From positions 13,882-36,250 of the forward strand of contig JAKMXF010000049.1 of NCBI GenBank assembly GCA_024704765.1: 22,369 nt of DNA, written 5' to 3'. The notes beneath the pieces were generated by a model, which was given only the letters and a program-made list of their open reading frames with translations, searched no databases and was not told the origin of the DNA. Below, in pieces: positions 18,520 to 22,369 of this stretch. Position 1 is the first letter of the stretch; every line of letters begins with the position of its first letter. The translations under genes and the position numbers were made by a program. The DNA is from Oopsacas minuta. Taxonomy: Eukaryota > Porifera > Hexactinellida > Lyssacinosida > Leucopsacidae.

Positions 18520-19922
18520 ATGGCTGAGCCAAATACAGAACCAAGTCAGTTCAGGTTGATCAGATCGTCAACTATCCGAAAGGAGCGTTATAAACTTGTC
18601 GAAGGCGGTTTTATCTGTAATAAACAGAGAGTAATTGGGGATGTTACACACTGGCAATGCGAGAAAACAAGGATATGTAAAGCAAGGCTCCATACTAAAA
18701 TGAATGAAATTGTAAAGCGTACTGGAGAGCATCTTCATAGCCAGACATATTGGCTGTCAATTGCTTAGAAGTGAAGGATAGAATGAAACGTAAAGCTCGT
18801 CAAACACATGACACAACTCGTCATATTCTTGGAGACGAATTGGAAATAATTACTTGTACAACGGCTGCAAAACTACCAAAACTTGATAGCATGAAGCGTA
18901 CCATTCGTAGAGAAAGGCAGGTACGAGATATAGCCGTTCAACCAGAAAGTCTTCATGCCTTGCCATTTCTCATGAGTTTACGATAACCGCTAAGAGGAAA
19001 ACTTTTTGTTATATGATTCCGGTTCTGAACTAACCAGAATTCTAATATTTGGGACCCAGAAGAACTGTGATATGTTAACATCATCCAATATTTGGCTATC
19101 AGATGGAACTTTCAAAACAGCACCTCAACTTTTCGCTCAAGTATATACAATACACGCGTTACGTGGAAGTCCAAACCCTCTACAAGATGGCCATCTTTAC
19201 CTTCCCTCTTTATGCTATTACCTAATAAGACCGAAGCAACATACACTCAAAGTGGGAACATATCAGAATCCTTTGTCCTACAGCATCTCCAACAAGCATG
19301 ACTAGGGATTTTGAAAAGGCCGCAATCAATGCCTTTCAGATGGAATGGCCAACAACTACAGTAAAAGGCTGTTTCTTTCATTTCGCCCAAAATGTTTGGC
19401 GCAAAATTCAGGAATTAGGACTCCAAACAGACTATNTCCTGCACTTGCTTTTGCGCCTCCACTTGAAGTTCAAGAACTCTTCCCACAAGTAATAGAACAA
19501 CTGGATATACCAGCTTCTCTTGAACTTGCATTGTATTTTGAGAATACCTACATAGGTCGAACAGTGTCCGGAGGAACACAGTTAGCACCATTATTTCCCA
19601 TTGGGATGTGGAATCATCATCACGCTGTACCTCAGGGGATACCTCGTACACACAATGCTGTAGAAGCATTACACAGAGCCTATAATGTTACTATTGGTTG
19701 CCGCCATCCGAATATATGGAAATGGATTATCGCAACAGACGAGAACAAGGATTGGTTGAAGTAAAGCAGGATAAATTTTTAGCGGGGGATAAGCCATCTA
19801 AAAGGACAAAGAATTCTGCTAATGAGGAGGGATTGGCCAATCTTGTTCTTAGTTACTTTCACCGATCCCAAATGGAATACCTCCAAAGGACTGCACTCAG
19901 ATTCACTTTTGGAACAAATTAG
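18520..19922 (+). pseudogene. FLYWCH + MULE transposase, frameshifted relic
   Basis: From the ATG at 18520 the product starts MAEPNTEPSQF. It then shows a FLYWCH zinc finger: YKLVEGGFICNKQR, HWQCEKTRICKARL with two Cys, and GEHLHS with the His pair (18590-18740). The frame shifts near 18750 into MKRKARQTHDTTRHIL and ESLHALPFL. It shifts again near 18985 into the MULE catalytic domain: LSDGTFKTAP (first Asp, about 19109), TRDFEKAAINAF (second Asp, about 19305), GCFFHFAQNVW, then FENTYIGR, APLFPIGMWN and HNAVEALHRAY (catalytic Glu, about 19665). The HPNIWKWI motif follows, and the tail ends at 19922. Further breaks occur near 19200 and 19720. At the lone N (19436) about a dozen residues usual in the family appear to be missing. 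All three catalytic acids survive, implying fairly recent inactivation. It sits between the long terminal repeats of the element. Confidence 0.85.
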
Positions 19923-20116
19923 GACGAATTATAGGATATACTACTATGATATTCTATCTTTACTTATGCTCATTACTTCGTCTTTTGTTATTTGACTTAT
20001 TATTAAATTTACCAGAATGTATATACACAGCACTTTAAATCAGTAGAAAACATGTATCTATATCACAAAGTACCGAAATTGTAATATTCTTCATGTAGTC
20101 ATTTGTCCGTATCCCA

Positions 20117-20240
20117 TGAAATAATACAGTTTTGATTCTCCTAACGGTTACTAGGTTATGAAGGAACCTACCATATATGGTCAATCTCGAAAAATGACGC
20201 AATAACTTAGTAACAGTAGATTTAGGAATCAAAACTGTAT
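20117..20240. mobile_element. 124-bp palindromic mini-element nested in the right MULE arm
   Basis: A perfect 19-bp inverted repeat (20120-20138 with 20226-20244, core ATAATACAGTTTTGATTC) closes a hairpin whose inner arms also partly pair (GTTACTAGGTTAT with ATAACTTAGTAAC). A near-central ACCATATATGGT palindrome also lies inside. The left MULE arm reads straight through this point (ATGAATAATGGGATACGG at about 18199-18216), so the segment is an insertion into the right arm. A target duplication is not clear. There is no coding capacity. The insert limits are accurate to a few bases. Confidence 0.75.
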
Positions 20241-20724
20241 TATTCATGAATAGGAAGTCGCCTATTGCTATCAAATGTACAGCTCTATCATCAATATCTC
20301 TTCAGTTATGGCTAGAATCTGTAAAAATACATTTGCATAGCAACAGAGGAATATGCCAAAATTCATCAAAATTTCATCAAAATTTCATCATCATTTCATC
20401 TATTTGTTGGAAACACTTAAAAGTCACTATAATTCCATGCTGCAAGGATGGGAGATCCATCTGTTATATAAACATGGTCAAAACAGGCTCGAAATATGGC
20501 CAAAATAGTCCAAAAAAGGGTATTACACAATCAAATGATGACAAATCATAAATTTGAGAAGCTATATTCATGCTTGGATATCTTATATACATGTGTTAGT
20601 AATAGCTTAATAGTGAATAACTTGCACAGTTGCTGTGCTAGGCACCTCAATGATGTAACACAGTCATCATCCATGGTTTAAAAGGAAATTGCGCCAGTTA
20701 TGAGTCAGTTATAAAGAAATTCCC

Positions 20725-20902
20725 AATATTAAGAAATCGTCCTTGTATTCTTGTAGTCCTTGGTAGTACTATAATTAGTCTAATTTTTCTAGTAAACCAT
20801 TATCATTGCATGACTATAATTTGACAATTACAATATATAAATTTCTTGACCAGCTTTAGGTGATCAAATTTAAATTAGTTTGGGGGCCTGTAGTGCCGAA
20901 GA
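20725..20902. other. Short unassigned spacer between two elements
   Basis: AT-rich sequence between the MULE right end and the next element. Nothing was recognised. Confidence 0.4.
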
Positions 20903-21536
20903 CAGTGGCGGATCCAGAAATTGCTGGTGAGGTGGGGGGGTAATCATCCAGTTGGGGTATGGAGGGCGTTGTAGCACCCTATTGGGTTCCAGGGACGAAG
21001 CCTCTGGACGATAAGCCCTATTCGCTACAAAATTCGTTGCCATTCTACTGTCAGGTAACTTCGAATCTCGAAATTATTTCTCTTAACGGCGTAACAGACA
21101 TTTGGCATGGAATGATTTCGATTGACTATGTAAGTGTATTATCTCATTGTGTATATGAATATGTTATATAATTTGTATTACTTGTATACATTTGCACATG
21201 CACAAGGTAATTTTCAAATAAATTATCAACTTATAAATTTTGTTTCAACTTGGACAAACTTTCATGAGCATATCAAGTGTCGTCTTGCTAATAATACTTA
21301 TACAGACCCACAGTTACAGTTCAAGCCACTTTCATCCTTAGAATACAATATCTGAAATTATGGTAATATAGTATGATCTTCAGGGAAGATACGAGCGAAG
21401 CGAGCCGAAATTTACGGTTTAGAATTTGGCCAAATAATAATTCTATATATTGGCATGAATTTCCAATTCCACTATGATTTCATATCATGTAAATTACTCT
21501 TGGTGGGGGGATATATCCCCCTTAGATCCGCCACTG
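20903..21536. mobile_element. 634-bp non-autonomous element with 14-bp terminal repeats
   Basis: The left end CAGTGGCGGATCCA (20903-20916) and the reverse complement of the right end CAGTGGCGGATCTA (21523-21536) match at 13 of 14. Both are followed inward by a G run (GGTGGGGGGG and GGTGGGGGGA). The flanking 8-mers GCCGAAGA and GCCAAGTA match at only 5 of 8, so the target duplication is weak or eroded. The inner left part (about 20953-21025) resembles 14870-14935. Open frames inside lack homology. CAGTGGCGGATC-type ends are common on hAT-like MITEs in invertebrates. Confidence 0.65.
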
Positions 21537-21721
21537 GCCAAGTATACCAATCTCGCAACGACAAAAGCACTATAAAACATAAAGCTTTTTCTACATAGTT
21601 ATTGATCAGTCCTGATGCAGAACGGCCCAGCAACCGAAGTGAGCTAGTTGTCAAATAATGAAGCTGGGTGGAGTTCCTACAAAGGCTGAGAGAAGAGCGT
21701 AACCTAATTATTATATAGAGC
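21537..21721. other. Short unassigned interval
   Basis: No gene or repeat was recognised between the 634-bp element and the next terminus. Confidence 0.4.
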
Positions 21722-21722
21722 A

Positions 21723-21929
21723 GGGGTTCTGAACCGGGGGGATATTTCCCCCTGGGGAAAATTTCTGCAATTCTGGGAGGAAAAGTGAGGATCTAGGAAG
21801 CTAAAATATTTCTCAGAAAAATTAGACTATACCGTAAAATGTAAATTCTTCCAAGATTTGAAATCTTGATGGATAGAAAACAATGCTAACTTGAATAATA
21901 CTAACCTAAAAATGTAAATGAATGTGGAA
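21723..21929 (+). mobile_element. Left end of a hAT (Charlie-like) element
   Basis: CAGGGGTTCTGAACC (21723-21737) followed by a GGGGGG...CCCCC hairpin and AATTTCTGCAATTCTGGGAGG is the typical start of Charlie-type hAT elements (CAGNGGTTCTCAAC family). No matching inverted end is seen before 22369, so the right end is lost or outside the window. The right limit given here is only where another repeat begins. Confidence 0.5.
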
Positions 21930-22110
21930 CACAGTGGCTTAAAATGGGAGTTTGTAAAGAATGGGTATTTTCATTTGAAATAGACAAATATAATGTATTA
22001 TCAGCATATAGGTTATCATATGCTAGGAATCATTTGGTGCATTCAAAATTTTTATAAGGTTTCTATATGTATCATATTCTGACGTCATAGCTTTATGCTG
22101 AATTTTGTTT
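21930..22110 (+). repeat. Dispersed repeat, copy B
   Basis: Counterpart of the repeat at 11452-11650: 35 of 40 bases match in the first block (21930-21969), followed by ATAGGTTATCATATGC (about 22009) and a TGACGTCAT block (about 22080-22088) in the same order. The spacing differs slightly. The class is unknown. Confidence 0.5.
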
Positions 22111-22369
22111 TTCTTTAATATCTGATTGAAGAACAATGTTAGCCCTATAAATTGTATAATTTGGGTATAGTATATCATATCCACGGAAGCAATTACACTG
22201 TTAGAATTTCAAAATTACTCATAATTTTTATAAAATGATGTCATACACAATTTTTTCATAATTTTTGGTTTTGTGTTCATACTTCTAAATGCGTTTTTAG
22301 AATTTATTCATATCTTTTTTGCTAATATATATATCAATTCTAACAATTTCTGGATAAAAACAATAAGCA
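22111..22369. other. Right-edge AT-rich interval
   Basis: Nothing was recognised beyond AT-rich sequence with short T runs. Confidence 0.4.

Larger units (their letters stand above)
17750..20724 (+). mobile_element. MULE (Mutator-like) DNA transposon with about 480-bp terminal inverted repeats
   Basis: The left arm, about 17750-18231, is inverted at about 20092-20724. Anchors include a perfect 24-bp match (18208-18231 with 20092-20115), ATAACTGACTCATAA near the outer ends (17763 and about 20700), TGCAAGTTATTCACTA (17867 and about 20611-20626), and GTGTTTCCAACAAATAGATG (18031 and about 20400-20420). The arms are imperfect, and the right arm is longer because it holds a 124-bp insert. Between them lies a frameshifted FLYWCH + MULE transposase in plus orientation. 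Long terminal repeats are characteristic of classical MULEs. The flanking 9-mers do not match clearly, so the exact ends are uncertain. The element is almost complete in structure but its transposase is broken. Confidence 0.85.

Noticed and set aside
17741-20733. 9-bp target duplication of the MULE (AATTTATGT versus AATATTAAG)
   Set aside because: Only 4 of 9 positions agree, no better than expected in AT-rich sequence, so the exact ends were left open.

Overview
The window looks like an AT-rich piece of an invertebrate animal nuclear genome: one long Dicer-family gene set among decayed eukaryotic DNA transposons. The host type is inferred from a metazoan-style Dicer architecture (helicase-like region, DUF283, PAZ, two RNase III domains), from FLYWCH-MULE, RAG1-like, TTF/ZMYM-type hAT and KRBA2-like integrase relics, and from abundant short inverted-repeat elements. 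I see no bacterial operon structure, no CRISPR array and no functional rRNA or tRNA. I cannot name the species.

Layout. Positions 1-1484 (minus strand) hold a broken KRBA2-like integrase gene that runs off the left edge. Positions 1486-3269 (minus) hold a RAG1/Transib-like transposase relic broken by frameshifts. The two meet exactly at a lone undetermined base (1485), which suggests a collapsed assembly gap rather than a true junction. Positions 3270-4437 are gene-free. Positions 4438-8994 (minus) carry the only intact gene: a single-exon, about 1518-residue Dicer-like protein. Its helicase-like region has lost the ATPase motifs and its second RNase III domain (IIIb) has lost two of four metal-binding acidic residues, while RNase IIIa keeps all four. 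No dsRBD follows.

Positions 9060-12600 are non-coding and repeat-rich: a 140-bp tandem duplication, a possible 0.7-kb hAT-like element with a 72-bp mini-element inside it, a 415-bp MITE with about 100-bp terminal repeats, a 186-bp MITE with an 8-bp near-perfect target duplication, and a 15-bp minisatellite. Positions 12983-13843 (plus) hold a TTF/ZMYM1-type hAT relic. Positions 13844-17740 are debris with a tRNA-like SINE head and a second MULE relic (15599-16060). Positions 17750-20724 are a nearly complete MULE with terminal inverted repeats of about 480 bp around a frameshifted FLYWCH + MULE transposase; a 124-bp palindromic element sits inside its right repeat. Positions 20903-21536 are a 634-bp element with 14-bp terminal repeats, and the right edge holds a hAT-type terminus plus a dispersed repeat also found near 11.45 kb.

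The genes do not form a working cassette. The point most worth attention is the Dicer paralogue. Its sequence predicts an enzyme that binds dsRNA through PAZ, does not use ATP, and cleaves only through the RNase IIIa site, so it would nick one strand or need a partner. That prediction comes from residue-level reading and has not been tested.
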